Assembly: GCF_002095395.1 (NCBI RefSeq) | Contig: NZ_MJEI01000096.1 | Coordinates: 1 to 64,000 of the forward strand | DNA from: Williamsia sp. 1135 | GTDB taxonomy: Bacteria; Actinomycetota; Actinomycetes; Mycobacteriales; Mycobacteriaceae | DNA length: 64,000 nt | Direction: 5' to 3' | Part shown: piece by piece, positions 54,028 through 62,347 of the stretch | How the letters are laid out: every line of letters starts with the position of its first letter | Numbering within the stretch: the stretch's first letter is position 1 | Translations under genes and position numbers: made by a program | The notes under the pieces: model-generated | Told to the model about the DNA's origin: nothing | Seen by the model: the letters and a program-made list of their open reading frames with translations, nothing else | The model's database searches: none

Positions 54028-55205
54028 TGTGGTGCTCCTACGTCGAGAAGTCGAGGTGTGGTGGCGGCGGACGGCCGGGGCTGCCAGCGCACGCGCCGGC
54101 CGCTGTCGGGGTCGAACATGTGCAGATCGGAGATGTCGGCGGCCAGCGTGATGGCGGCGCCGGTGCCCAGGGAACGCGCATTTCCTGTTCGAGGTACGCG
54201 GGCGCACAAGCGGACGGCACCGACATCGCAGTGCACCAGCACGTCTCCGCCGAGGTTCTCGGTGAGCGCGACCGCGGCGGGTATGCGAAATCCGGTCGTA
54301 GGTGACGCTCGGGGTGGTCCGGGAGCGGTTCCGGAATACACGGCGAGCCGTTCGGGTCGCAGCCCGATCCTCATGCGGCGGGTGGTGATGGCGTCGGTGT
54401 CGCATCGGATGCCGATCGGTATCGACGCCCCGCCGAACTCGGCAACGAGGTGTCCACCGGCGTCGACCACGTCGGAATCGAACAGATTCATCGGAGGTGC
54501 GCCCAGGAACGCGGCGACGAACGCCGATTCGGGGTGGTCGTAGAGCTGCTCCGGAGTGCCGACCTGTTCGATGCGCCCTTCGTTGAGGAGGGCGATGCGA
54601 TCGGCCATCGTCATCGCCTCGACCTGATCGTGCGTCACGTACAGGAACGTCTTGGCCACCCGCTGGTGTAGTGCGATCAACTCGGTGCGGGTCACCGCGC
54701 GCAGCCGTGCGTCGAGATTGGACAGCGGCTCGTCCATCAGGAAGGCCCCCGGGTCGCGGACCATGGCCCTGCCCAAGGCAACTCGTTGTCGTTGGCCACC
54801 GGAGAGCTGCCCAGGTCGGCGATCGAGCAGCTCTCGCAACCCCAGCGCGCCGGCAACAGACTGGACCGCGTCATTGATCGTTCGCTTCGGAACCCGCGCG
54901 GTCTTCAGTGGGAAGGCAATGTTCTTCGCGACCGACAGGTGCGGGTACAACGCGTAACTCTGGAACACCATCGCCAGATCCCGCTCCCGCGGCGGCAGGT
55001 CCGTGACGTCGATGCCATCGATGACAACGGTTCCCGCCGAGGGTGTCTCGAGTCCGGCGATGATGCGGAGCAGGGTCGACTTGCCGCATCCGCTCGGCCC
55101 GAGCAGCACCATGAATTCCCCGTCGGGTATTGCGAGCTCAACGGAATCCAGCACGGTGGAACCGTCGAATACTTTTGTCACTCCGTGGAGCGTCAGTGCG
55201 CTCAT
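54024..55205 (-). CDS. ABC transporter ATP-binding protein (UgpC/MsmK-like)
   Basis: The 393-residue ATPase has Walker A GPSGCGKST, the Q-loop, signature LSGGQRQRVALGRAM, Walker B FLMDEPLSNLDAR and the H-loop YVTHDQVEAMTMADR. The C-terminal TOBE/OB region ending in DISDLHMFDPDSG is typical of CUT1 ATPases. It is the first gene of the operon, so the promoter should lie in 55206-55393, where I see no clear Pho-box. Confidence 0.9.
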   Translation of the reverse strand: MSALTLHGVTKVFDGSTVLDSVELAIPDGEFMVLLGPSGCGKSTLLRIIAGLETPSAGTVVIDGIDVTDLPPRERDLAMVFQSYALYPHLSVAKNIAFPLKTARVPKRTINDAVQSVAGALGLRELLDRRPGQLSGGQRQRVALGRAMVRDPGAFLMDEPLSNLDARLRAVTRTELIALHQRVAKTFLYVTHDQVEAMTMADRIALLNEGRIEQVGTPEQLYDHPESAFVAAFLGAPPMNLFDSDVVDAGGHLVAEFGGASIPIGIRCDTDAITTRRMRIGLRPERLAVYSGTAPGPPRASPTTGFRIPAAVALTENLGGDVLVHCDVGAVRLCARVPRTGNARSLGTGAAITLAADISDLHMFDPDSGRRVRWQPRPSAATTPRLLDVGAPQ

Positions 55206-55393
55206 GAAGGTTGTTCCGTCCAGTCGGCAATGGATTGACCAGCTGCCCACCACGAATGCGTGTCGGGTGTGGGTGCAGAGTCAGTCTCATCGACCGATCA
55301 GGCGGAGTGTCGCGGCGATAGCAAGTGCCGATCGCGCGAAAGGAAGGACCGAAAGGTGTTGTCGGCGTGCGTCGAGGGGGTCCGCTCGTCTCT

Positions 55394-56017
55394 TCAGAGA
55401 TTTCGGACGCGTACGCAGACGTCTTGATAGATCGAGAGCAGATCAGCCCCCGACGATTCCGTGGTCGCGCGGCTGACCCACTCGTCGAACGCCGACCGCA
55501 GGGCGAGTTGCGCGATCTCGAGGATCAGCCGAACGTGTGAACGGACCTCTGGTCCGTACTCGGTCTCGAGAAGCCCGGAGAGGCGCTGAGAATTGTCCGA
55601 ACACCGGCCGACCACCGCGGCACTCAGGCCGGGATTCGAACAGACCAGCTTCTGGATGCGTGCGATGGTACGGGCGACTTCACTCTGCTCGTCACGGAAT
55701 CCCTCGATGACCGCGGTGAACGCGGCCTCCACGTCGGCGAGCGAGAACTCGGTGGGATCTGCGGCGACCACGCAGGCCCGCAACGCTTCATCGAATCCGT
55801 ACATGTCGAAGAGCACCGACTCTTCTTTTGTGGTGAAGTATCTGAAGAACGTCCGTGCGGACACTCCAGCATCTCTGGCGATCTCGTCGACCGTCGTCAC
55901 CTCGAAACCCTGTCGCTCGAACAGGGTGAGTGCTGCCTGCTGGATCTCGTGCAGCGTCCTGGTGCGTCGCCGGGCCCGCAGACCGGCGGGGGCCTCTGGC
56001 GCTGACGTGGCTGGCAT
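55394..56017 (-). CDS. TetR family transcriptional regulator
   Basis: The 207-residue protein has an N-terminal helix-turn-helix (EIQQAALTLFERQGFEVTTVDEIARDAGVSARTFFRYFTTKEESVLF) and a helical C-terminal domain of the MftR/KstR2-like type. It is divergent from the MFS drug-exporter gene, and the palindrome at 56067-56083 lies between them. It probably represses the exporter and itself until a drug-like ligand binds. Confidence 0.88.
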   Translation of the reverse strand: MPATSAPEAPAGLRARRRTRTLHEIQQAALTLFERQGFEVTTVDEIARDAGVSARTFFRYFTTKEESVLFDMYGFDEALRACVVAADPTEFSLADVEAAFTAVIEGFRDEQSEVARTIARIQKLVCSNPGLSAAVVGRCSDNSQRLSGLLETEYGPEVRSHVRLILEIAQLALRSAFDEWVSRATTESSGADLLSIYQDVCVRVRNL

Positions 56018-56066
56018 GTCAAGAGAGTATCCGCCCCGGACAAGGTTTTCGTCAGTTGGTGACAAT

Positions 56067-56083
56067 GTGGCAGTCACTGCCAC
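56067..56083. promoter_or_regulatory. operator-like palindrome of the TetR/MFS pair
   Basis: GTGGCAG-TCA-CTGCCAC is an inverted repeat with perfect 7-bp arms in the 114-bp gap between the divergent TetR and MFS genes. A possible -10 (TATATG) lies just after it toward the MFS gene, so binding would block that promoter. Confidence 0.6.
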
Positions 56084-56131
56084 TTGGTATATGCTGCTGA
56101 AGTTCTGCACGGCAATGAGGGGGATGTGATC

Positions 56132-57598
56132 GTGACCGAGGATGCAATGGTCGAGACCAAGGCGGGCAGCGCCGATACTCAGAAGGCCGCGAACCCCGTA
56201 CTGCTGATCGGGTTGCTGCTGATCGCGACCTTCGTCGTGATCCTCAACGAGACGATCCTGAGTGTCGCCCTACCCACCCTGATGGTGGACCTCGAGATCA
56301 CCGCGTCGACGGCGCAGTGGCTGACCAGCGGCTTCCTGCTGACGATGGCCATCATCATTCCGACCACGGGCTTCATTCTGCAGCGCTTCCACATGCGCAC
56401 CGTGTACGTCGCCGCGATGAGTGCGTTCACCGTCGGCACCCTGGTCGCGGCGCTCGCACCAGGATTCGAGGTGCTGATGGTCGCCCGCGTGATCCAGGCC
56501 GGCGGCACCGCATTGATGATCCCGCTGCTGATGACCACCATCTTGAACGTGGTCCCCGAGCACTCGCGTGGCCGGACCATGGGCCTGGTGTCCATCGTGA
56601 TCTCGGTGGCGCCCGCGATCGGACCCACCGTGTCCGGTCTGATCCTCGAGTCGTTCGACTGGCGTGCGATGTTCTGGATCGTCCTCCCGATCGCCGCAGC
56701 GGTGCTCGTGCTGGGTGGACTCTTCGTCCGTAACGTCACCGAGCCCCGCAAGGCCCATCTCGACTTCATCTCGGTCCCGCTGTCGGCGCTCGGTTTCGGC
56801 GGGTTGGTCTACGGATTGAGCAGTATCGGCGAATCGGCGGCCGGGCACGCCCCCGTCCCGCCGTGGGTCCCACTGGTGATCGGTGCCGTGGCTCTCGTCC
56901 TCTTCGTGATCCGGCAACAGCGGCTCGTCAGTCGCGGACTCGCACTACTCGATCTGCGCACCTTCAAGGTCGCCTCGTTCCGCCTGGCGGTCGGTCTGAT
57001 GGGCGGCTTGATGCTGACCCTGTTCGGCGCCCTGATCCTGCTGCCCCTCTACCTACAGAACGTGCTCGACAAGAGCGTGCTGACCACCGGCCTGGTACTG
57101 CTGCCGGGTGGTCTCGTCATGGGACTGCTGGCACCCGGTGTCGGGGCGCTGTTCGACCGCTGGGGCGCCCGTCCACTGGTGCTGCCGGGCACGATCGCCA
57201 TGAGCGTGGGCACCTGGCTGCTGGCCACGTTGAACACCACCTCGTCGCTGGCCCACGTGATCGGTGCACACGTCATCCTCAGTGCGGGTATCGCTTTCGC
57301 CCTCACGCCGCTGATGACCTCGGCCCTGGGTTCGCTTCCGCCGGAACTCTACTCACACGGCAGCGCGACCGTGAGCACGGTTCAGCAGGTTGCGGGCGCC
57401 GCAGGCACCGCACTGTTCATCACCTTGATGACCCGCGGAACCACGTCGTCGGTGAGCGATGGCGCCGACGAAGTCACCGCGTACTCCGACGGCACCCACC
57501 TCGCGTTCATGGTTGCCGGAGTGCTGTCGGTGGTACTGATCCTGGCCGCCACAATGGTCAAGTCCACAAAGAAAACCGGCGCCGACGTCTCGCAGTAG
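56132..57598 (+). CDS. MFS multidrug exporter (DHA2 family)
   Basis: GTG 56132 lies nine bases after GAGGGG and gives 488 residues with fourteen membrane helices. TFVVILNETILSVALPTLMVDLEITASTAQWLTSGFLL is the DHA2 opening. GTALMIPLLMTTILNVVPEHSRGRTMGLV is the motif-A region, and SVAPAIGPTVSGLIL the antiporter motif C. It would export drugs or dyes by proton antiport, under control of the divergent TetR. The stop lies inside a terminator hairpin. Confidence 0.9.
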   Translation: MTEDAMVETKAGSADTQKAANPVLLIGLLLIATFVVILNETILSVALPTLMVDLEITASTAQWLTSGFLLTMAIIIPTTGFILQRFHMRTVYVAAMSAFTVGTLVAALAPGFEVLMVARVIQAGGTALMIPLLMTTILNVVPEHSRGRTMGLVSIVISVAPAIGPTVSGLILESFDWRAMFWIVLPIAAAVLVLGGLFVRNVTEPRKAHLDFISVPLSALGFGGLVYGLSSIGESAAGHAPVPPWVPLVIGAVALVLFVIRQQRLVSRGLALLDLRTFKVASFRLAVGLMGGLMLTLFGALILLPLYLQNVLDKSVLTTGLVLLPGGLVMGLLAPGVGALFDRWGARPLVLPGTIAMSVGTWLLATLNTTSSLAHVIGAHVILSAGIAFALTPLMTSALGSLPPELYSHGSATVSTVQQVAGAAGTALFITLMTRGTTSSVSDGADEVTAYSDGTHLAFMVAGVLSVVLILAATMVKSTKKTGADVSQ

Positions 57599-57608
57599 TC
57601 GGCGCCGG
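57567..57608 (-). terminator. terminator between convergent MFS and coiled-coil genes
   Basis: A 10-bp stem (CCGGCGCCGA/TCGGCGCCGG, 57576-57608) spans the MFS stop codon. On the minus strand it is followed by TTTTCTTT, so it is a normal intrinsic terminator for the coiled-coil operon. It may also end the MFS transcript. Confidence 0.7.
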
Positions 57609-57637
57609 CTCTCTCGGCTTCGTCAGATACCTACGGG

Positions 57638-58315
57638 TCAGGCCTTGTCGGCGCGCTCGGCCTGACGCTTTTCCTTCTCCGCGTCGGCGAGCTTCTCCAC
57701 CCGATCGGCCTGCGCGCGGGTAGCGGCCGCGTCATCGCGCTTGGCGGCGGCGTCCTTCTTCTTGGCCGCAGCCGCAGCGGTCGCCTGATGCTCGGCGGCA
57801 CGGATCTTCGCCTGCTCGTCGCGCTTGGCGGCGTCGACCGACTTCTTGCGCTGGGCCGCGACTTCGTCAGCTTGCTTCTTGGCGGCAGCGGTGCGCTCGG
57901 CCGCAGTCTTCTCGGCCTCCTGTTTGCGCTGCTCCGCGGTCTGGCGCGCATCGGCGACTTCTTGCTCTTTCGCCTCGCGTGCTTCTTTCTGCTCCGCGAC
58001 GGCCTTCTCGCGCTTCGCCTTCAGTTCGGCGTCGGCGGCCTCACGCTTGGCTGCCGCCTGAGCATCGAGTTCTGCGGCCTTGGCCAGGGCTTCACTGCGT
58101 TCGGTGAGCGCGGCCCCGCGCTTGGCCAGTGTGGCGTCGCCGAGGACGCCACCGACAGTGGCATCCAACGCTCCCAGCGAGCGCTCGTAGAACAACCGGG
58201 CGGGAGCCTCGGCATCCCACTTGGCCACGACTTGATCTTCGATCAATTGCAGCGGGAAGCGGGCAATCCGGTAGTTGAAACGCAGAACTGCGAACGGAAT
58301 AGCGGTGACACTCAT
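57638..58315 (-). CDS. Ala/Lys/Glu-rich coiled-coil protein
   Basis: The 225-residue protein has a short ordered N-terminus (MSVTAIPFAVLRFNYRIARFPLQLIEDQVVAKWD..EAPARLFYERSLGALDATVG) followed from about residue 70 by a long charged coiled coil rich in Ala, Lys and Glu. Similar actinobacterial proteins are often mis-annotated as IF-2-like because of the same composition. Membrane or cell-envelope stress association is plausible, but no function is known. AGGAG precedes the ATG. It follows the CsbD-like gene by 26 bases. Confidence 0.7.
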   Translation of the reverse strand: MSVTAIPFAVLRFNYRIARFPLQLIEDQVVAKWDAEAPARLFYERSLGALDATVGGVLGDATLAKRGAALTERSEALAKAAELDAQAAAKREAADAELKAKREKAVAEQKEAREAKEQEVADARQTAEQRKQEAEKTAAERTAAAKKQADEVAAQRKKSVDAAKRDEQAKIRAAEHQATAAAAAKKKDAAAKRDDAAATRAQADRVEKLADAEKEKRQAERADKA

Positions 58316-58341
58316 CAGTGGCTCCTGGTGGTTGTGGTTGG

Positions 58342-58899
58342 TCAGGGAAGGTCGGCGTCGTTGGAGAGGCGTTCGGTCTGACGCCTGATCCGGTCGGCCT
58401 CGGTCTGGGCGCTGGTTGCTTCCGCCGTCGTCTCTCGGTGCTCGTCCGCCGCTTCGGCGACCTCGCGCGCAGCGTCGGTGACATCTTCGCGTTCTGCTGC
58501 CTGCGCCTGAGCGACTTCGCGCTCGGCATCGATCTCCGCCTGGGTCTTCTTGCGGGCGGCTTCCTGGGCGCCGGCCTGTTCCGCAGCGTGCTTCTGTGCG
58601 GCCGCGCGCGCATCCACCTCGTTCTTCGCGCCCCCGGCTTCGACGCTGACCTCGGTACGTTCCTTGGCGCTCTCGAGCTTGGCCTCGTTCTCCTCGGCAC
58701 GCGCCTGTGCGGCCTCGGCGTCGGCAACGGCCTCGACGCTGTTCGCCCGCTTGCGCTCGGCGGCCTGTGTCTGCTCGAGCTGTCCCTCGGCGGTCAGGGA
58801 ATCGTTTCCGATCACGGCACCGGCGACTTCTTTCGCCTTGCCCTTGACCGAGTCGATCAAACCCTTGCGTGCCTGGTCAGCCTTGTTGTGCTCCGTCAT
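58342..58899 (-). CDS. CsbD-like protein with coiled-coil extension
   Basis: The first 45 residues (KADQARKGLIDSVKGKAKEVAGAVIGNDSLTAEGQLEQ) match the CsbD stress-protein family, with the GKAKE-AG-x-GN-SL-x-EG-Q pattern. The rest, to residue 185, is an Ala/Glu-rich coiled coil. CsbD proteins are general-stress proteins under SigB-type control in other bacteria. GAGGGG lies upstream of the ATG. It forms an operon with the coiled-coil gene that follows. Confidence 0.78.
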   Translation of the reverse strand: MTEHNKADQARKGLIDSVKGKAKEVAGAVIGNDSLTAEGQLEQTQAAERKRANSVEAVADAEAAQARAEENEAKLESAKERTEVSVEAGGAKNEVDARAAAQKHAAEQAGAQEAARKKTQAEIDAEREVAQAQAAEREDVTDAAREVAEAADEHRETTAEATSAQTEADRIRRQTERLSNDADLP

Positions 58900-59001
58900 G
58901 TTCAGTCCCCTCTCGACAGCAATCTCGTCAGCTCGCGTTGAGCGCGCAGTTCTGATGTCTGACTCAGTGGTTCCACCGGTAGAACGTGTTCAAACGCAGA
59001 T

Positions 59002-59274
59002 GTGACGGGTGACTCCGCCGCAGCCCGACCTGCAGAACGCGTCCGCTGTCCGATTTGCGTGAATGAGCGCTGCCGGTCCGTGACGGGTTCATCGGGTGTG
59101 GCGTCCGCATCATGGGATCATCAGCTGGGCGGTGATCGACCAAGAATTCCGGATTGTTCCGTAGGTGCCGATTCGACCGCGGTCGACGCCGGGCCTGTGC
59201 TCGACTGGTCACCGGACTTCGAATCCATCCCCGCCGAGGACGATGACGTGACGGCACGGAAAGAGGACGCATGA
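59002..59274 (+). CDS. possible small protein coupled to betB
   Basis: A frame from GTG 59002 ends in an ATGA overlap with betB. Its C-terminus (DWSPDFESIPAEDDDVTARKEDA) is acidic and looks coding, while the N-terminal part is Cys/Arg-rich and less convincing. A shorter start is possible. It may be the degraded end of a former upstream gene. Apart from this, 58900-59270 holds only the promoters of the CsbD-like and betB genes. Confidence 0.3.
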   Translation: MTGDSAAARPAERVRCPICVNERCRSVTGSSGVASASWDHQLGGDRPRIPDCSVGADSTAVDAGPVLDWSPDFESIPAEDDDVTARKEDA

Positions 59275-60776
59275 CTGCTCAGACCCTGTTCATCGACGGA
59301 ACGTGGGAGGCTGCGGCCGACGGTGGCACCCGAGACATCCAGTGCCCGGCAGATCGAACTCATGTAGGAACCGTCAGTGAGGCCTCCCGCAGCGACACCG
59401 AACGTGCCATCGCCGCGGCGCGCAGGGCCTTCGACGACGGCCGCTGGTCATCGGTGCCTGCACCCGACCGCGGGGCCTTCCTCCTGCGGGTGGCCGGTGC
59501 GCTGCGCGAACGCAAGGCCGAGTTCGCCCGCGCGGAATCGCTGGATACCGGCAAGCGTCTGGTGGAGTCGGAAATTGACATCGACGACATCACCGCGTGC
59601 TTCGAGTACTTCGGCCGTGCCGCCGCCCAGGACGCCGGACGCCTGGTGGATGCGGGCTGCGACACCGTCATCAGCCGCGTCCAGTACGAACCGGTCGGCG
59701 TCTGCGGCATGATCACGCCCTGGAACTATCCACTGCTGCAAGCCGCCTGGAAGATGGCGCCTGCACTGGCCGCCGGGTGCTCGTTCGTTCTCAAACCCGC
59801 GGAATTGACCCCCCACACCGCGATCCTGATGATGCAGGTGTTCGACGACCTCGGTCTGCCTGCCGGGGTGGCGAACCTCGTCACCGGCGCGGGCCCCGGT
59901 GCAGGCGCACCGCTCTCGGAACACCGCGACATCGACATGGTCTCGTTCACCGGGGGACTGGTCACCGGAAAGGTCATCGCCGCGGCGGCAGCGGCCACCG
60001 TGAAGAAGGTGGCTCTCGAACTCGGAGGCAAGAACCCGAACGTCATCTTCGCCGACGCCGACTTCGACGCCGCGGTGGACAACGCCCTCAACGGAGCCTT
60101 CGTACATTCCGGGCAGGTGTGTTCGGCAGGCGCCCGAATCGTGGTGCAGGACAGCATCGCCGAGAAGTTCACCGACGCACTCGTCGCCCGGGCCGAGCAG
60201 ATTCGGCTCGGCGGGCCGTTCGACGACAACGCCGAGACGGGTCCGCTGATCTCGGCTGCACACCGCGACAAGGTGGACGCCTACATCCAGAAGGGCGTCG
60301 CCGAAGGTGCCCGCCTGCGGTGTGGCGGCACGTTCGGAACCGGTACATCCGGGGACTCCGACCTCGATGCGGGCTATTACTACACGCCGACGATCCTCGA
60401 TCAGGTCCGCAGCGGGATGTCGGTGGTCGTCGACGAGGCGTTCGGTCCGGTGGTCACCATCGAGACGTTCACCGACGAAGAAGACGCTATCGCGATCGCG
60501 AACGACACCGACTACGGCCTCGCCGGGGCGGTGTGGAGCCAGGACGCCGGCAAAGCGCAACGCGTCGCGAATCGGCTGCGGCACGGCACCATCTGGATCA
60601 ACGACTATCACCCCTACCTGCCTCAGGCCGAGTGGGGCGGCTTCGGTCATTCCGGTGTCGGTCGCGAACTCGGACCGACCGGTCTCGACGAGTACCGCGA
60701 GGCCAAGCACGTCTACCAGAACATCGCGCCCGCGGTCACCGGCTGGTTCGAGAACAACTCTCAGGAGAGCATCTGA
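59271..60776 (+). CDS. betB: betaine aldehyde dehydrogenase
   Basis: The 501-residue aldehyde dehydrogenase has the catalytic Cys284 in GQVCSAGARI and the general-base Glu in LELGGKNPN. Cofactor-binding TPWNYPL and GLVTGKVIAAAAA are present. It oxidises betaine aldehyde to glycine betaine with NAD+, the second step of choline conversion. Its stop and the choline oxidase start share one base (TGATG), so translation is coupled. Confidence 0.92.
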   Translation: MTAQTLFIDGTWEAAADGGTRDIQCPADRTHVGTVSEASRSDTERAIAAARRAFDDGRWSSVPAPDRGAFLLRVAGALRERKAEFARAESLDTGKRLVESEIDIDDITACFEYFGRAAAQDAGRLVDAGCDTVISRVQYEPVGVCGMITPWNYPLLQAAWKMAPALAAGCSFVLKPAELTPHTAILMMQVFDDLGLPAGVANLVTGAGPGAGAPLSEHRDIDMVSFTGGLVTGKVIAAAAAATVKKVALELGGKNPNVIFADADFDAAVDNALNGAFVHSGQVCSAGARIVVQDSIAEKFTDALVARAEQIRLGGPFDDNAETGPLISAAHRDKVDAYIQKGVAEGARLRCGGTFGTGTSGDSDLDAGYYYTPTILDQVRSGMSVVVDEAFGPVVTIETFTDEEDAIAIANDTDYGLAGAVWSQDAGKAQRVANRLRHGTIWINDYHPYLPQAEWGGFGHSGVGRELGPTGLDEYREAKHVYQNIAPAVTGWFENNSQESI

Positions 60777-62347
60777 TGAGCACCGAGCAGACATTCGACT
60801 ACGTGGTCATCGGCGGCGGGTCTGCCGGATGCGCTGTCGCCGCCAGGTTGTCGGAAGACCCGTCGGTCAGCGTGGCGCTGATCGAGGCCGGGCCGGACGA
60901 CCGCGACGTCCCCGAGGTCCTGCAGCTCGACCGCTGGATGGAATTGCTCGAATCCGGTTACGACTGGGACTATGTCGTCGAACCGCAGGAGAACGGCAAC
61001 TCGTTTCTGCGGCATGCGCGGGCCAAGGTGATGGGCGGATGTTCGTCGCACAATTCGTGTATCGCGTTCTGGCCGCCCGCCGAGGACATCGACGACTGGG
61101 AATCGGTCCACGGCGCGACGGGCTGGAACAAGGCGACAGTCTGGCCGCTGGTCAAGCGTTTGGAAACCAATGAGGACGCCGGTCCTGACCACCCGCACCA
61201 CGGGGACAGTGGTCCGGTGCACCTGATGAACGTCCCGCCGGCCGACCCGTGCGGCGTGGCCCTGCTCGAGGCCTGCGCACAGGCGGGGCTACCCACCACC
61301 AAGTTCAACACCGGTTCCACAGTGGTGCAGGGCGCCAACTTCTTTCAGATCAACAGGCGAGGCGACGGGACCCGCTCGTCGTCGTCCGTCTCCTACATCC
61401 ATCCGATCTCCGACCGCCCGAACTTCACCCTGCTCACCGGACTGCGTGCCAAGAAGCTGATCTTCGACGAGCGACGGTGTGTCGGCGTCGAGGTGGTGGA
61501 CGGACAGTTCGGACGCACGCACGTCGTCCGCGCGAACGCCGAAGTGGTGCTCTCAGCAGGCGCGGTGGACTCCCCGAAATTGTTGATGCTCTCCGGAATA
61601 GGGCCGGCAGATCACCTGCGGGAGATCGGGATCGACGTACTCGTCGACTCGCCCGGCGTCGGATCCAACCTGCAGGATCACCCCGAGGGTGTCATCTCGT
61701 GGGAGGCGAAGCGGCCGATGACCGAGACCTCCACCCAGTGGTGGGAGATCGGGATCTTCGACACCATCGATCCGGGTCGTGATCGTCCCGACCTGATGAT
61801 GCACTACGGGTCGGTGCCCTTCGACATGCATACGGTGCGGCAGGGTTATCCCACCTCGGAAAACGTGTTCGTACTCACCCCGAACGTCACGCACGCACGG
61901 TCTCGCGGGACCATCCGATTGCGTACCAGGGACTTTCGGGACAAGCCTCTCGTCGATCCGAAGTACTTCACGGACCCGAGCGGCTACGACATGCGCATCA
62001 TGATCGCCGGGATCCGGCGAGCACGCGAGATCGTGGCGCAACCTGCGATGGCGGACTGGGCCGGCGACGAGCTCTTCCCCGGCATAGACGTGCAGTCCGA
62101 CGAGGACCTCGCCGAGTACATCCGGCTGACCCACAACACCGTCTATCACGTCGCAGGGAGTGTTCGGATGGGCGCGGTCGACGACGACGAGTCGCCGCTC
62201 GATCCCGAACTCCGGGTCAAAGGCGTCGACGGTCTCCGCGTCGCCGACGCCTCCGTGTTTCCCGAGCACACCACCGTCAACCCGAACATCACGGTGATGA
62301 TGGTCGGCGAGCGGTGCGCCGATCTGATCAAGGCCGCGCGAGACTAG
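60776..62347 (+). CDS. codA: choline oxidase (GMC oxidoreductase)
   Basis: The 523-residue flavoprotein has the GMC ADP-binding motif VVIGGGSAGCAVA and follows the Arthrobacter globiformis choline oxidase closely, including KVMGGCSSHNSCIAFW with the flavin-linking His (here His92), THNTVYH with the active-site His, and TVNPNIT with the conserved Asn. It oxidises choline to betaine aldehyde and on to betaine with O2. It would make osmoprotectant betaine together with BetB. The last 4 bases overlap the convergent hydrolase gene. Confidence 0.88.
   Translation: MSTEQTFDYVVIGGGSAGCAVAARLSEDPSVSVALIEAGPDDRDVPEVLQLDRWMELLESGYDWDYVVEPQENGNSFLRHARAKVMGGCSSHNSCIAFWPPAEDIDDWESVHGATGWNKATVWPLVKRLETNEDAGPDHPHHGDSGPVHLMNVPPADPCGVALLEACAQAGLPTTKFNTGSTVVQGANFFQINRRGDGTRSSSSVSYIHPISDRPNFTLLTGLRAKKLIFDERRCVGVEVVDGQFGRTHVVRANAEVVLSAGAVDSPKLLMLSGIGPADHLREIGIDVLVDSPGVGSNLQDHPEGVISWEAKRPMTETSTQWWEIGIFDTIDPGRDRPDLMMHYGSVPFDMHTVRQGYPTSENVFVLTPNVTHARSRGTIRLRTRDFRDKPLVDPKYFTDPSGYDMRIMIAGIRRAREIVAQPAMADWAGDELFPGIDVQSDEDLAEYIRLTHNTVYHVAGSVRMGAVDDDESPLDPELRVKGVDGLRVADASVFPEHTTVNPNITVMMVGERCADLIKAARD

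Noticed and set aside
55206-55393. PhoP box before the Ugp-type operon
   Set aside because: I looked for tandem GTTCACC-like 11-bp repeats and found no convincing pair.
59448-60794. A 448-codon open frame opposite betB
   Set aside because: It is antisense to an intact aldehyde dehydrogenase, and its His/Arg/Gly-rich composition is a by-product of the other strand.
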